A DNA stretch of 64,000 nucleotides from a virus, in IMG/VR virus record IMGVR_UViG_3300009151_000033, positions 1 through 64,000 of that record. The stretch is one strand, 5' to 3'. The stretch's first letter is position 1; each line of letters begins with the position of its first letter. A program made the position numbers and the translations under genes. The notes under the pieces are model-generated. The model was not told where the DNA came from and did not search any database. It saw only the letters and a program-made list of their open reading frames with translations. This document shows, piece by piece, positions 15,956 to 23,942 of this stretch.

Positions 15956-16015
15956 CTATAGATATAAAGGCGGGAGGCCTTTGCTGGCTCTATCAACGAT
16001 ATTTTCATTTTTCAT
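15956..16015 (-). CDS. Tiny overlapping ORF (19 codons) between 47 and 46
   Basis: ATG at 16015 overlaps the gene 47 stop (ATGA), giving MKNENIVDRASKGLPPLYL. Coupling position and a sensible peptide suggest translation, but length gives no statistical support. The remaining gap to gene 46 (15917-15955) holds a TATACT box without a convincing -35. Confidence 0.3.
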   Translation of the reverse strand: MKNENIVDRASKGLPPLYL

Positions 16016-17073
16016 AAATTAATTGCCTCATTATAAAGTGTTCTAATCAAATTTGTTAATTGTGGTTTGTTAACATCTGCTTCCAAATTATCAATATATT
16101 TTGATAAAATAGTAACTGTATCTTCTGCTTCGTCAATTATATGATCATCATTTTCCGTATCCAATTTAAGATTGTCATCTACTATTTGGATATGCGCCGG
16201 AGAAGATTTTTCAATGGCATCGACGAATAAATCAAACCAATAGGGATTGGTTTTTCCTGACACAATAACTTTAACATAAGTTCCGTCTAACGAATCAAAA
16301 TCTTTATTCAAAATTTCTTTTAAGTCTTTTGTTGTGTCGTCATAATGTACCTTATTGAACATTCTATATGGATTTTTTACGAATGTCAAGTCCAAAGTTT
16401 CTGTGTCAAGAATATGAAATCCTTTTTGGTCTCCATAATCACTCCATGTCATTTCATAAGGTGTACCGACGTAAGTAATATTTTCTTTTTCTGAACGAGT
16501 ATGATAATGCCCAGAAAGCGTTAAATCAAATTTTGAAAATGCATTTCTTGGAAACCCCGTTTCACATACATGACCTTTGTGCATTTCGAACCCTTGTATT
16601 TCGAAATGTCCCATGCAAATTTTGGCTGTGGTATTATGTAAGAAACTGAGAGCATCATCTTCATTATCATCACAGATCCAAGGCACCAAAGCAATTTCTG
16701 TGTTTCCATAAAGTAAATTACTTGGCGTTGATATTACTTTTGTGTTTTTATATTCACCTAGCAATAAATCAAGTGCATTTACTTCTAATGTATTTTTGTG
16801 TAAAATGTCGTGGTTTCCAGGAAAAGCATATAATTGAAAATCTTCATTTTCTATCACATCAAAGAAATATTGACGCGACAAATATAAAGTATTGAAATTA
16901 ATATACTTACGTCGGTCAAACAAATCACCGAGTTGAATAATATCTCCAATGTCATTTTCTCTCAAATAAGGAAAGAAAACATTGGTATAAAATTTGCGGT
17001 AGAAATCATGAAACTTTAGGTTGTCATTTCTTACACCGAAATGAGTATCACCGAGGATTGCTACCTTAACCAT
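16012..17073 (-). CDS. 47: Recombination endonuclease subunit gp47 (Mre11/SbcD family)
   Basis: Nuclease partner of gp46. 353 residues (T4 339). Metallophosphoesterase motifs: GDTHFG (D9, H11), GDLFDRR (D50), GNHD (86-89), and later CMGHFEIQG and SGHYHTR. The C-terminal part lacks motifs and would bind the gp46 coiled coil. Order 55-47-46 with a small gene between 55 and 47. Confidence 0.95.
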   Translation of the reverse strand: MVKVAILGDTHFGVRNDNLKFHDFYRKFYTNVFFPYLRENDIGDIIQLGDLFDRRKYINFNTLYLSRQYFFDVIENEDFQLYAFPGNHDILHKNTLEVNALDLLLGEYKNTKVISTPSNLLYGNTEIALVPWICDDNEDDALSFLHNTTAKICMGHFEIQGFEMHKGHVCETGFPRNAFSKFDLTLSGHYHTRSEKENITYVGTPYEMTWSDYGDQKGFHILDTETLDLTFVKNPYRMFNKVHYDDTTKDLKEILNKDFDSLDGTYVKVIVSGKTNPYWFDLFVDAIEKSSPAHIQIVDDNLKLDTENDDHIIDEAEDTVTILSKYIDNLEADVNKPQLTNLIRTLYNEAINL

Positions 17074-17076
17074 TAA

Positions 17077-17235
17077 TTATACCTTGACACTTTCATTATA
17101 ATTCTTCGTGACTTTTTCAATTTCTTGTTGACAGTTCAACAGTTGCCTATAGAAATTGTATTTGATCTTTGGATTTTTTTCATTTTCAAACTGGGTGATC
17201 CAATCTCTAAGGATTGGAGGTAGTGTCTCTCTCAT
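17077..17235 (-). CDS. Small protein of 52 residues between genes 55 and 47
   Basis: MRETLPPILRDWITQFEN..., ending in a helix (QEIEKVTKNYNESVKV). Overlaps the end of gene 55 by 29 bases in another frame and stops 4 bases before gene 47. SD-like AGAAG lies close to the ATG. Composition is protein-like; not recognised. Translational coupling is likely. Confidence 0.6.
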   Translation of the reverse strand: MRETLPPILRDWITQFENEKNPKIKYNFYRQLLNCQQEIEKVTKNYNESVKV

Positions 17236-17779
17236 CTTCTGTCTCCAAAATAAATTTTTCGAGGCCTTGTTTGGCCTTACTTTCTGCTTTTTTCTTTTCT
17301 AAATTTGCCTCGAACGAGGTAATAATATTATCCCCGGCCTCGAAATTATGCCCACTATCCCTTAAATGTTGATAGTCTTCAGAATTCATATCAAAAGTAA
17401 AATGTTTTTCCATCATTTTATATTTTGTATATTGTTCTTTTTTTTCTTTGCCAATGCGATGTATATAGGCATTAAAACAAATTTGCGTGAAATATGAGAA
17501 AGGATTATTTGTTTTTTCTGGATTATAACTTCTCAAATATTTAATGCAACTTTCAATTCCATCTCCTACCAATTCTTCTCGAAAAGAATAATTTATAAAA
17601 TTCTTTTTGTATGATAGTCCTTCGGCAATTTTGTAAATACAGTCGCCAATATAATCTGGAATTTTTGGTAATTCTTGTTCGGCTTCAGTTGCAAGTTTAC
17701 ATTTGTCGAGGTATGCCACCATTGCCTGGAAGAATTTTTTGTTGTCAACGTAATGGATTGGTTTGGTTTTTTCGGCCAT
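17207..17779 (-). CDS. 55: Late sigma factor gp55
   Basis: Divergent sigma70-family factor directing host RNA polymerase to TATAAATA promoters with gp33 and gp45. 190 residues (T4 185). SFREELVGDGIESCIKYLRSY (about residues 77-97) is the region 2 core-binding segment, followed by NPFSYFTQICFNAYIHRIGKEKKEQ, the part of region 2 that reads the -10 box. The many TATAAATA-like boxes in this window agree with its presence. Confidence 0.94.
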   Translation of the reverse strand: MAEKTKPIHYVDNKKFFQAMVAYLDKCKLATEAEQELPKIPDYIGDCIYKIAEGLSYKKNFINYSFREELVGDGIESCIKYLRSYNPEKTNNPFSYFTQICFNAYIHRIGKEKKEQYTKYKMMEKHFTFDMNSEDYQHLRDSGHNFEAGDNIITSFEANLEKKKAESKAKQGLEKFILETEDERDTTSNP

Positions 17780-17808
17780 GGTAATACCTTATTGTTATTG
17801 TTGATCCT

Positions 17809-17836
17809 AATGTATCAAATCCTAGGAGGTTGGCAA
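17809..17836 (-). promoter_or_regulatory. sigma70-like promoter (GGTTGCC class) for gene 55
   Basis: Minus strand: GGTTGCCA with -35 TTGCCA (17836-17831), 16-base spacer, -10 TACATT (17814-17809). Ends 30 bases before the gp55 ATG. The -35 lies in the left arm of the 17828-17880 inverted repeat. Confidence 0.6.
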
Positions 17837-17880
17837 CCACAAAAATAATTTAATTTCATGGCGGATTTTGGTTGCCAACC
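17828..17880. repeat. 12-bp inverted repeat carrying two back-to-back -35 boxes
   Basis: GGTTGGCAACCA (17828-17839) and TGGTTGCCAACC (17869-17880) are perfect inverted copies separated by 29 A/T-rich bases. Each outward-reading arm supplies a TTGCCA -35 box. It is in the 158-base gap between gene 55 and the next gene. Confidence 0.75.
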
Positions 17881-17900
17881 CCGGAGGATATTGTTATAAT
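17872..17900 (+). promoter_or_regulatory. Plus-strand sigma70-like promoter, antisense to the uvsW region
   Basis: -35 TTGCCA (17872-17877), 17-base spacer, -10 TATAAT (17895-17900, perfect). It points right, into genes that are all on the minus strand until 34.9 kb; no plus-strand gene follows within 300 bases, so any product would be an antisense or non-coding RNA. Confidence 0.5.
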
Positions 17901-17937
17901 CAGGTGTTGTTTTGAAATTATTGGATATTAATTGGAC

Positions 17938-18297
17938 CTAGTTAAGCCGACCTTTGTCGAATTTTAATCCTTCTGAGATTTCATCTCTAGTGGTTTCACG
18001 GTTATTTTCCTTGAAATTTAACATGTATTTGTCAAATGACTTTTGATAGATTTTGATCAAATTTTCAGTTGGCTTACTTTGTTCTAAAATATATCTTGAA
18101 TTAAAAGTAACGGACTCATTCTCGTAGAGAATAAAATGTGGTACCATTGAATAGAAGATAGCTCCGCCGTCTTCTTCTTGGATAATATCCATAACATTTT
18201 TCAATACAATTTCAGAATCATTGTATTCGCTAAGTACTCTCGTTCCAATAATATTTCCGCCAATGGTTCTAATGATTAGATAAGTTTCTTCAGTCAT
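17938..18297 (-). CDS. Small Sm-like barrel candidate, 119 residues, unknown
   Basis: Start taken at ATG 18297 (MTEETYLIIRTIGG), which overlaps the uvsW stop. The pattern of short strands (TYLIIRTIGGNIIGTRVL, EIVLKNVMDII, FYSMVPHFIL, SVTFNSRYIL) followed by a C-terminal helix resembles Lsm/Sm-type small barrels found in T4-like phages; this fold call is inference. The last 40 residues are charged and may be disordered. Confidence 0.75.
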   Translation of the reverse strand: MTEETYLIIRTIGGNIIGTRVLSEYNDSEIVLKNVMDIIQEEDGGAIFYSMVPHFILYENESVTFNSRYILEQSKPTENLIKIYQKSFDKYMLNFKENNRETTRDEISEGLKFDKGRLN

Positions 18298-19765
18298 ATA
18301 ATTTAATCCTATAGAGTTTATAATCAAAATTTTCTTTACTGTATATCATCAATCTTTTTTCTAGATGATCCAACGTATGATTTTTTTTGGATCTACATGA
18401 CAAATCGTCTGAGATATCGTATAGAGTTGCTTGTTTGTTTTCTCCATGTAATCTTAGTCCACGGCCAATTGATTGTAAGGCTCTTATCTTTGATTTGCTC
18501 GGAGATGCAAATATGATATTGTGTAGATTATTTATACTAGTTCCTGTAGAGAATGTCCCATAACTAGCTACAATAATACAATTTTTGTCGGTTTCGACTT
18601 TTGTTCGTATTTCTTCGCGTATGTCGGCACTAACTGATCCATCAACAAAATATACAGGTCTTCCATTTGATTTACTTACAATATCATCATACAATACTTT
18701 TCCCTGTTTGTCCACAAACTGGTACAAGATAAGAGTATTTTTGTCGAGAGATAGCGCCAGGTTTCGGATGAATTTGTTGCGTTCTTTGTTAGTAACAATG
18801 AATTCAATTTCATCTTTATACCCTAAAACTGGAGAATTTTCTTTTTTTGCTTCTTTGAATGCTTTTTTTTCTTTTCTCAATAATTCAGGATATTGTAATA
18901 TCAAAGCTTTGATATTTAGTTTTGATACTATTCCTTTTTCCATCAACTGGGAAGTTGTTACGAATTGTTTGATGGGTCCAATCAAACCTTTGATCACCAA
19001 TTCATGTACATCAATATCATCTAAAGTTCCTGTGAATCCAAACCGATTGGCACAAGAATCACAATTTTCCAAAATTTTAACAAACGCCTTTGATTTGGCC
19101 ATATGCACTTCGTCAATGATGACAGTTTCGAATTGTTTAAACCATGATTTTTTCATGTTTTGAATGGATTGCCATGTAGAAATGGTTATTAAACTATCAG
19201 TATCTTTTTCTGATCCTTCCATAATCATATGTACGTCTTTTTTGTAGCCGTAATCAGCAATATCTTTCGTCATCTGTTTGACTAAGCCAATTCTAGGAAC
19301 AATGACAAGAGTTTTTTTGTTTAGATACCGCGAAAGTGTATAAATGATAAAGCTTTTTCCACTTGAGGTAGGAGATAAAATTACTGCACGCCCATTTCGA
19401 ACACAATGAACAAAAGCTTTCATTTGGTGTTCATGAGGAATCATACCCGTTTTTAACCATCGAATAAATTCGCTGGCTTCTTTTATGGATAAATTTTTTG
19501 CTCCTACGTCATAATTAATGTCTACTGTATATCCATTTTTATTGGCCCAGTCTACAATATCTGGAACCAAACCAATGTATATATTTTTAGTCATTAGATT
19601 GTACAGTCGAATTTTTCCATCCCAAACTTTATTTTTTACCTTAGGACTAAATTGGGCACCTGGAACCATAAATGTAAAACATTCTTGCAATTCGTGTCCT
19701 ATGCCTAAATCACATCGTACTTTTACAAATACTTCATTAATTTTTTCAATTACAATATCGGCCAT
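18290..19765 (-). CDS. uvsW: UvsW RNA-DNA and branched-DNA helicase
   Basis: SF2 helicase that unwinds R-loops and branched intermediates and switches replication from origin- to recombination-dependent mode in T4. 491 residues (T4 503). N-terminal UvsW-type domain (about 1-100), then HEHQ Q-motif-like segment, motif I SPTSSGKS at 131-138, motif II DEVH at 218-221, motif III TGTL, motif VI QSIGRGLR. Follows UvsY without a gap. Confidence 0.95.
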   Translation of the reverse strand: MADIVIEKINEVFVKVRCDLGIGHELQECFTFMVPGAQFSPKVKNKVWDGKIRLYNLMTKNIYIGLVPDIVDWANKNGYTVDINYDVGAKNLSIKEASEFIRWLKTGMIPHEHQMKAFVHCVRNGRAVILSPTSSGKSFIIYTLSRYLNKKTLVIVPRIGLVKQMTKDIADYGYKKDVHMIMEGSEKDTDSLITISTWQSIQNMKKSWFKQFETVIIDEVHMAKSKAFVKILENCDSCANRFGFTGTLDDIDVHELVIKGLIGPIKQFVTTSQLMEKGIVSKLNIKALILQYPELLRKEKKAFKEAKKENSPVLGYKDEIEFIVTNKERNKFIRNLALSLDKNTLILYQFVDKQGKVLYDDIVSKSNGRPVYFVDGSVSADIREEIRTKVETDKNCIIVASYGTFSTGTSINNLHNIIFASPSKSKIRALQSIGRGLRLHGENKQATLYDISDDLSCRSKKNHTLDHLEKRLMIYSKENFDYKLYRIKLYD

Positions 19766-20200
19766 TTAGGCTCCGTTTATAAATTTCTGATAATCAATAT
19801 ATGATTTGATTTGAAACCCTCGATTTCCTATGTTTCGTAATATTGAATCTAAAAGTTGCAATTTTTCTTTTTGTACGCCAATCCTCAAGGATATGTCAAT
19901 GATTTTATCATCTGATTCCATATACATGGGAATGTCAGATTTTAATACAATTCTGGGATTAGGAACCAATTCAAGTTCCTTTCGAGTAACATCATCTAAA
20001 GTGCCCGAGTAATATTCATATAAATTTTTGTGTAATTTTGAATATTCTTTTTCTAACTTGAGAAGAAGAAGTTTTTCTTTTGTGTATATTTGAATATATT
20101 TATTGTGCAATTTTGGTATATTCAGAGCTTCTTGCCCTACATCCAAAACATTTATTTCCGAATCTTCATTCCATAATGCAAAAATTTGATCAATATTCAT
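19766..20200 (-). CDS. uvsY: UvsY recombination mediator
   Basis: Loads UvsX onto gp32-coated ssDNA. 144 residues (T4 137). YYSG near residue 63 and the C-terminal NRGFQIKSYIDYQKFINGA match the T4 layout (YYSG ... RGFAIKHIQDMRAFEAG). Helical elsewhere. Shares its first base with the end of the upstream tail-tube-like gene and abuts uvsW. Confidence 0.88.
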   Translation of the reverse strand: MNIDQIFALWNEDSEINVLDVGQEALNIPKLHNKYIQIYTKEKLLLLKLEKEYSKLHKNLYEYYSGTLDDVTRKELELVPNPRIVLKSDIPMYMESDDKIIDISLRIGVQKEKLQLLDSILRNIGNRGFQIKSYIDYQKFINGA

Positions 20201-20724
20201 TAAACCGTCCTGCTATAAACAAATTCTCTATAATTAAAGGTTGCTGTTGCTGTAACATAATTCACGTCTGTGTTTCTAGAATCCAAATTGAATCCAGAAA
20301 GGGCTTTTGGATACACATCATAAAATGTAAAAATGACATTTGGATTCATAGTTCCATTGAGAAAAATCAAAGTTGCATCCGAATATAGTTCTTTACCTGA
20401 TCCAGGCAACCCACTTTCTAATGATTTATATTGATCGAAAGATTCAGGTTTTCCTAACCCTGTCATCCAATCATAAATTTCAGTATACGAATACATATCT
20501 TCTCCAACTTTAAACGTCACAGTTAAATCTTGGAATTTGGCATGGTCTCCGGCAATAGATAATTTGCTAAATGGAGTTGAATATCCAGAATCACCAATAT
20601 TCATACTTGGAAAATCGACAGATTGAATAAAATAATTAAAATGCGTTAACCTTTGGATTTCAAATTTGAAACCTAATGGTGATAGAAAATTTTTATCTGT
20701 TGGTGTTTCTGTTAATGCTGACAT
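20200..20724 (-). CDS. T4 gp19-like tail tube/baseplate protein
   Basis: 174 residues. FNYFIQSVDFPSMNIG, FQDLTVTFKVGEDMYSYTEIYDWM and the C-terminal TATATFNYREFVYS are typical of the gp19 tube fold, which also includes baseplate hub-cap proteins such as gp54. The main tube gene is at 28400-28960, so this second copy is more likely a tube initiator or baseplate component. A CCTAAATA late-like box lies 24 bases upstream. Confidence 0.8.
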   Translation of the reverse strand: MSALTETPTDKNFLSPLGFKFEIQRLTHFNYFIQSVDFPSMNIGDSGYSTPFSKLSIAGDHAKFQDLTVTFKVGEDMYSYTEIYDWMTGLGKPESFDQYKSLESGLPGSGKELYSDATLIFLNGTMNPNVIFTFYDVYPKALSGFNLDSRNTDVNYVTATATFNYREFVYSRTV

Positions 20725-20747
20725 GTATAACCTCTGTCACTTTTAGG

Positions 20748-20755
20748 TATTTAGG
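20748..20755 (-). promoter_or_regulatory. Late promoter-like box CCTAAATA
   Basis: Matches the TAAATA core of the late consensus; 24 bases before the ATG at 20724, the same spacing as the box before gene 23. Overlaps the end of the endonuclease gene. Confidence 0.45.
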
Positions 20756-21326
20756 CTCTCCAACCAGAAGCATATTTATTCTTCAATGTTTCAGATAATT
20801 TGGCTTTTGCTTCTGGTGATCTAGTTGTGCCTCGTTTCTTGGCTGCCAATTTTTCACGATGTTCTTCACTAAAACATTCACCCGTTTCTTTTTTACGTTT
20901 TTCGAATGCTTTACGTTTACCTTCAGCTATCTTCTGTCCGCGCCCCACAGGATCTGAAAATTCAATCTTCATTCCTTTATTGGTTTTTGATATTTTTTGG
21001 CCTATTTCAGCACGACGTTTTTCATCTGTTGACCAATGGCCAAATTCAGTATTATGGTGATTATAATATCTGATTTTAAGTTCTTCTTTTTTTATCATAG
21101 ATAGCCATCTATTTTCTTCATTCAACAAATCTTGTCGATTGGTTATTACAATTTTTAATATACGACGTTTGAAATCATCCGGCCTTCGTTTATAGGCCTT
21201 TTTCATCCAATCCGATGAGCAAATATAACCGTCATTTTGGTCACCCCAATGAGAACCAATATAATAACGCTTGTGTTTACGGTCAAACCAAATATACACA
21301 AACCCTGATGTTTTTTCTTTAGACAT
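20751..21326 (-). CDS. GIY-YIG homing endonuclease with NUMOD3 repeats (copy 1)
   Basis: 191 residues. N-terminal GIY-YIG domain appears as FVYIWFDRKHKRYYIGSHWG (residues 9-28), with the catalytic-type Arg region FKRRIL and Glu in NEENRWL. The C-terminal half contains NUMOD3-like DNA-binding segments (SEEHREKLAAKKRG, SPEAKAKLSETLKNKY). Freestanding, downstream of the major capsid gene, a favoured site for phage homing genes. It is a paralogue of 48200-48781. Its start region is embedded in a hairpin (21330-21359). Confidence 0.88.
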   Translation of the reverse strand: MSKEKTSGFVYIWFDRKHKRYYIGSHWGDQNDGYICSSDWMKKAYKRRPDDFKRRILKIVITNRQDLLNEENRWLSMIKKEELKIRYYNHHNTEFGHWSTDEKRRAEIGQKISKTNKGMKIEFSDPVGRGQKIAEGKRKAFEKRKKETGECFSEEHREKLAAKKRGTTRSPEAKAKLSETLKNKYASGWRA

Positions 21327-21329
21327 AAA

Positions 21330-21359
21330 AAATACTCCCGCATTGCTACGGGAGTATTT
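21330..21359 (-). terminator. 11-bp hairpin after gene 23 that also contains the endonuclease SD
   Basis: Arms AAATACTCCCG / CGGGAGTATTT (21330-21340 and 21349-21359, 8-base loop). On the minus strand it is followed by a T-run, so it is a good intrinsic terminator for gene 23. The second arm contains GGGAG, 8 bases before the endonuclease ATG at 21326, so the hairpin would hide that ribosome-binding site. Confidence 0.8.
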
Positions 21360-21362
21360 AGT
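21355..21362 (-). promoter_or_regulatory. Late promoter-like box ACTAAATA at the hairpin edge
   Basis: TAAATA core with two non-consensus leading bases. RNA would start about 6 bases downstream, inside or just past the first hairpin arm, leaving the SD unpaired. 29 bases before the endonuclease ATG. Confidence 0.45.
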
Positions 21363-21386
21363 GTATCTAATAATAAAGTGTCTATT

Positions 21387-22736
21387 TCAGAGAATATTAT
21401 TCACCAATACTGAACGATAGTACTGATTGGTTGCAGCAACTAGCTGGCCGTTTGACAACTGGGCACCAGGTGAGAATGGGTTGGCGACGACGCCGTAACG
21501 TGTCTTGAATCCAATCTTTGGCTGGAAAGTGTCTTGACCGACTGCACGGACCATTTGTAGTGGAACGTATGGGCAATAGAAGAGACCAGCATCGAATGCA
21601 GATGAACCCTTGTAACCAACAACCATATAATGACCGTTTGCATATGGGTCAATATAAACGCGGATACGGCCGTTAAGGACGCCAGCGAAAGTATTGCCTG
21701 TATCGTCAACTTCTAGATTATTGCTGTTTAGAGCAGGAGCGTAATCAAGAACACCGGCCATCTGTAGAGCAGACGCAACGTCTGAAGAACAGATAACAAT
21801 GTTACCCTTACCGCGTCTGGTTAGCTTGGCGATAGCGTTTGCTTCACGCTCAACTTGGAACATAAGGCCCTTGAACTTCTCAACTGACCAACGGCCGTTT
21901 GAATCGATGTCGAGGTCGAATGTGCCTGCGGTTGTTGTGTTAACAGCACCTTGAACGGCAGTAATTTGGATTGTACGAATGATTTCGCGATTGATTTCGG
22001 CCAAGATTTCAGAAGAAAGAATTGTTGACAATTCTGTTTCTGCGTCTAGACCATGGATGGCCTTGAGGTCTTGAGCGAGTTCGATTGAGTATTCTGCCTT
22101 AAGAGCACGGCTCTGGGCAGTTACTTGGACCTTCGAAATGCTGAAGGCCATTTGACGGAAATCAACGTTACCAGTTGCACCCAAAGTTTCAGCCTGAGCG
22201 GTAGTAGTACCACCAGAGAAGTTATACTGCTGGGTGTTTGAAGAAATAACGATTGAAGAGTTAACAGAGAAGTTGTTACCAGCTTGACCAAGAGGAGCAC
22301 CAGCACCGTTGGCGGTTAGACCATAGGTAGAAGATCCTGTGTTGGATTCGTAGTAGAATGCGTTGTTACCAGAACCGGTAGTTGGATCGCTCTGGATGTT
22401 ATACTGTGGTTGTAGGGCAAAGATAAGACCAGTTGGTCCTGTCATTGGCTGAACGCCGCAGATATCATAAGCAATGAGGTTAGGCATAGCTCTACGAACG
22501 AGTGAAATCAATACTGGGTCATAGTTAGCTGAACCACCTGTTAGAGAGGTAGGAGCAGATCCAGAGACTTCCATTAGAGACTGTGGAGCCCAACCACCGG
22601 ATTCGCGCATAGCTCTTTCGGTGTTTTCTAGCAATTGTGCTGTAACCGATCGGCGATGTACGTCACCAATTGATGGTAGTTCTGAGTGGTTAAGGACCTT
22701 ATCCCACTTATTTTGAATTTCTTCGTTTAGAAACAT
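21387..22736 (-). CDS. 23: Major capsid protein gp23
   Basis: HK97-fold capsid protein. 449 residues (T4 521). RRAMPNLIAYDICGVQPMTGPTG (about residues 83-105) is the hallmark segment of T4-like gp23; the C-terminal YRSVLVNNIL is also typical. By analogy with T4, the N-terminal propeptide would be cut by gp21; LME (residue 56) followed by VSGS is a plausible cleavage point (inference). Late promoter upstream, terminator hairpin downstream. Confidence 0.97.
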   Translation of the reverse strand: MFLNEEIQNKWDKVLNHSELPSIGDVHRRSVTAQLLENTERAMRESGGWAPQSLMEVSGSAPTSLTGGSANYDPVLISLVRRAMPNLIAYDICGVQPMTGPTGLIFALQPQYNIQSDPTTGSGNNAFYYESNTGSSTYGLTANGAGAPLGQAGNNFSVNSSIVISSNTQQYNFSGGTTTAQAETLGATGNVDFRQMAFSISKVQVTAQSRALKAEYSIELAQDLKAIHGLDAETELSTILSSEILAEINREIIRTIQITAVQGAVNTTTAGTFDLDIDSNGRWSVEKFKGLMFQVEREANAIAKLTRRGKGNIVICSSDVASALQMAGVLDYAPALNSNNLEVDDTGNTFAGVLNGRIRVYIDPYANGHYMVVGYKGSSAFDAGLFYCPYVPLQMVRAVGQDTFQPKIGFKTRYGVVANPFSPGAQLSNGQLVAATNQYYRSVLVNNIL

Positions 22737-22759
22737 TTTTGTTCTCCTTGTTGGTATCT

Positions 22760-22767
22760 TATTTATA
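22760..22767 (-). promoter_or_regulatory. Late promoter TATAAATA for gene 23
   Basis: Exact T4 late consensus, 24 bases upstream of the gp23 ATG, in the 36-base gap after gene 22. Confidence 0.85.
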
Positions 22768-22772
22768 AATTA

Positions 22773-23894
22773 TTACTTTTTGACTGTTCTAGAAATTGCA
22801 GCAACGTAGTCTGCCATTACGCCAGTAGCTGTTGGAGTTTCTTGTTCAAACTCTTCATTTAAAGGCTCAACGATTAGATTTGCGGTTTTGTTACCAAAGT
22901 AAGATTCACGTAGAATTCCTACTTTTGACCGAAATTCATCGGCAGAATCATAGCTAATGTTTTCAGCCAAAACTTTAAGTTTTTCGGCTTGGTTATAAGT
23001 TAAGCCATGAGTCATTTCAGAAAGTACTTCTGAAGCGTCATAAGCAGAAAGTTGTTCGTTAAGTTCGATGATATCTTCAATTTTATTTGACAACTCTTCT
23101 TTTAGAGCATCAATTTCTGATTCCAATTCAGCAACTACATCAACTTCGGTTTCTGGAAGATCGATATAATTATTTTCAAACAAAGATTTTAATCCTAGGA
23201 TGAAATCTTCTGCAATTTCTGACTTTAGAGTATGACGAATGGCAAGTTTATTTTCTTTTACCCATTCTTCTACTGCATAGCTAAGATACTTGTCAACATT
23301 TGTAACTAATTCTTCACGAATATTTTCTACTTCTTCTTCCAAAATAGCTTCTGCTTCTTCTTCTAATCTAGCAATTTCAACAGCCAATTGGGCATTGATT
23401 GCAGCTTCGAAAATTACAGTAGCTTTTGTTTTAAATTCTTCTGAGAGATCGTCGCCAGCGAATAGTTCGTCCATATCTTCTGCCATTACGGCAGTAGGTG
23501 ATAAACGTACTTGACCAATCTCACCCTTACCACCTGGAACGCTGTGGACAGCGCCGGCTGGTTTATATACGTTACCGTTCGTAGGAGCAGCCGAAGGTGA
23601 AATTGCAAGAATTCCAATTTCTCCAGTGGCTTTGTCGGCCGAACGCGCAGATGATCCACCAAGAGCCGCGGCTACTTGAGTGAAAATATCATTCAACTCT
23701 TCTTTGCCGAGTTGTCCTGCCATGGCCATCAACTTGGCCATAGATTCTGCCTTGGTTGTATCCGAGTATGTTTCTCCGCCATTGGCGCGATCAAATTTGT
23801 CGGCTGGTCGATTATGCCCGGCGGTTGTAATTGGGTCAGGAACATGCGACTGTTGGTCAACTGATGCAAATTCGTGAATGTCTTTCTTGCTCAT
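22773..23894 (-). CDS. 22: Prohead core scaffold gp22
   Basis: Main scaffolding protein of the prohead, degraded by gp21 during maturation in T4. 373 residues (T4 269). Long acidic coiled-coil region (EIARLEEEAEAILEEEVENI; VAELESEIDALKEELSNKIED), as expected of gp22. The first 140 residues are Gly/Ala-rich and longer than in T4. Position between 21 and 23 confirms the call. Confidence 0.88.
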   Translation of the reverse strand: MSKKDIHEFASVDQQSHVPDPITTAGHNRPADKFDRANGGETYSDTTKAESMAKLMAMAGQLGKEELNDIFTQVAAALGGSSARSADKATGEIGILAISPSAAPTNGNVYKPAGAVHSVPGGKGEIGQVRLSPTAVMAEDMDELFAGDDLSEEFKTKATVIFEAAINAQLAVEIARLEEEAEAILEEEVENIREELVTNVDKYLSYAVEEWVKENKLAIRHTLKSEIAEDFILGLKSLFENNYIDLPETEVDVVAELESEIDALKEELSNKIEDIIELNEQLSAYDASEVLSEMTHGLTYNQAEKLKVLAENISYDSADEFRSKVGILRESYFGNKTANLIVEPLNEEFEQETPTATGVMADYVAAISRTVKK

Positions 23895-23929
23895 ATTCTT
23901 TAAACTCCTGTCGGATAAAAATTTCTTAT

Positions 23930-23937
23930 TATTTATG
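23930..23937 (-). promoter_or_regulatory. Late promoter box CATAAATA for gene 22
   Basis: One mismatch to TATAAATA; 36 bases upstream of the gp22 ATG in the gap after gene 21. Confidence 0.6.
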
Positions 23938-23942
23938 TTTTT

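Noticed and set aside
15811-16008. 65-codon frame overlapping the start of gene 46
   Set aside because: Overlaps over 100 bases of conserved gp46 N-terminus in another frame; the gene 46 TTG start with GGAG explains the region.
18585-19163. 192-codon plus-strand open frame opposite uvsW
   Set aside because: Lies wholly antisense to a gene with complete helicase motifs, lacks a ribosome site and has Phe/Ser/Leu-rich shadow composition.
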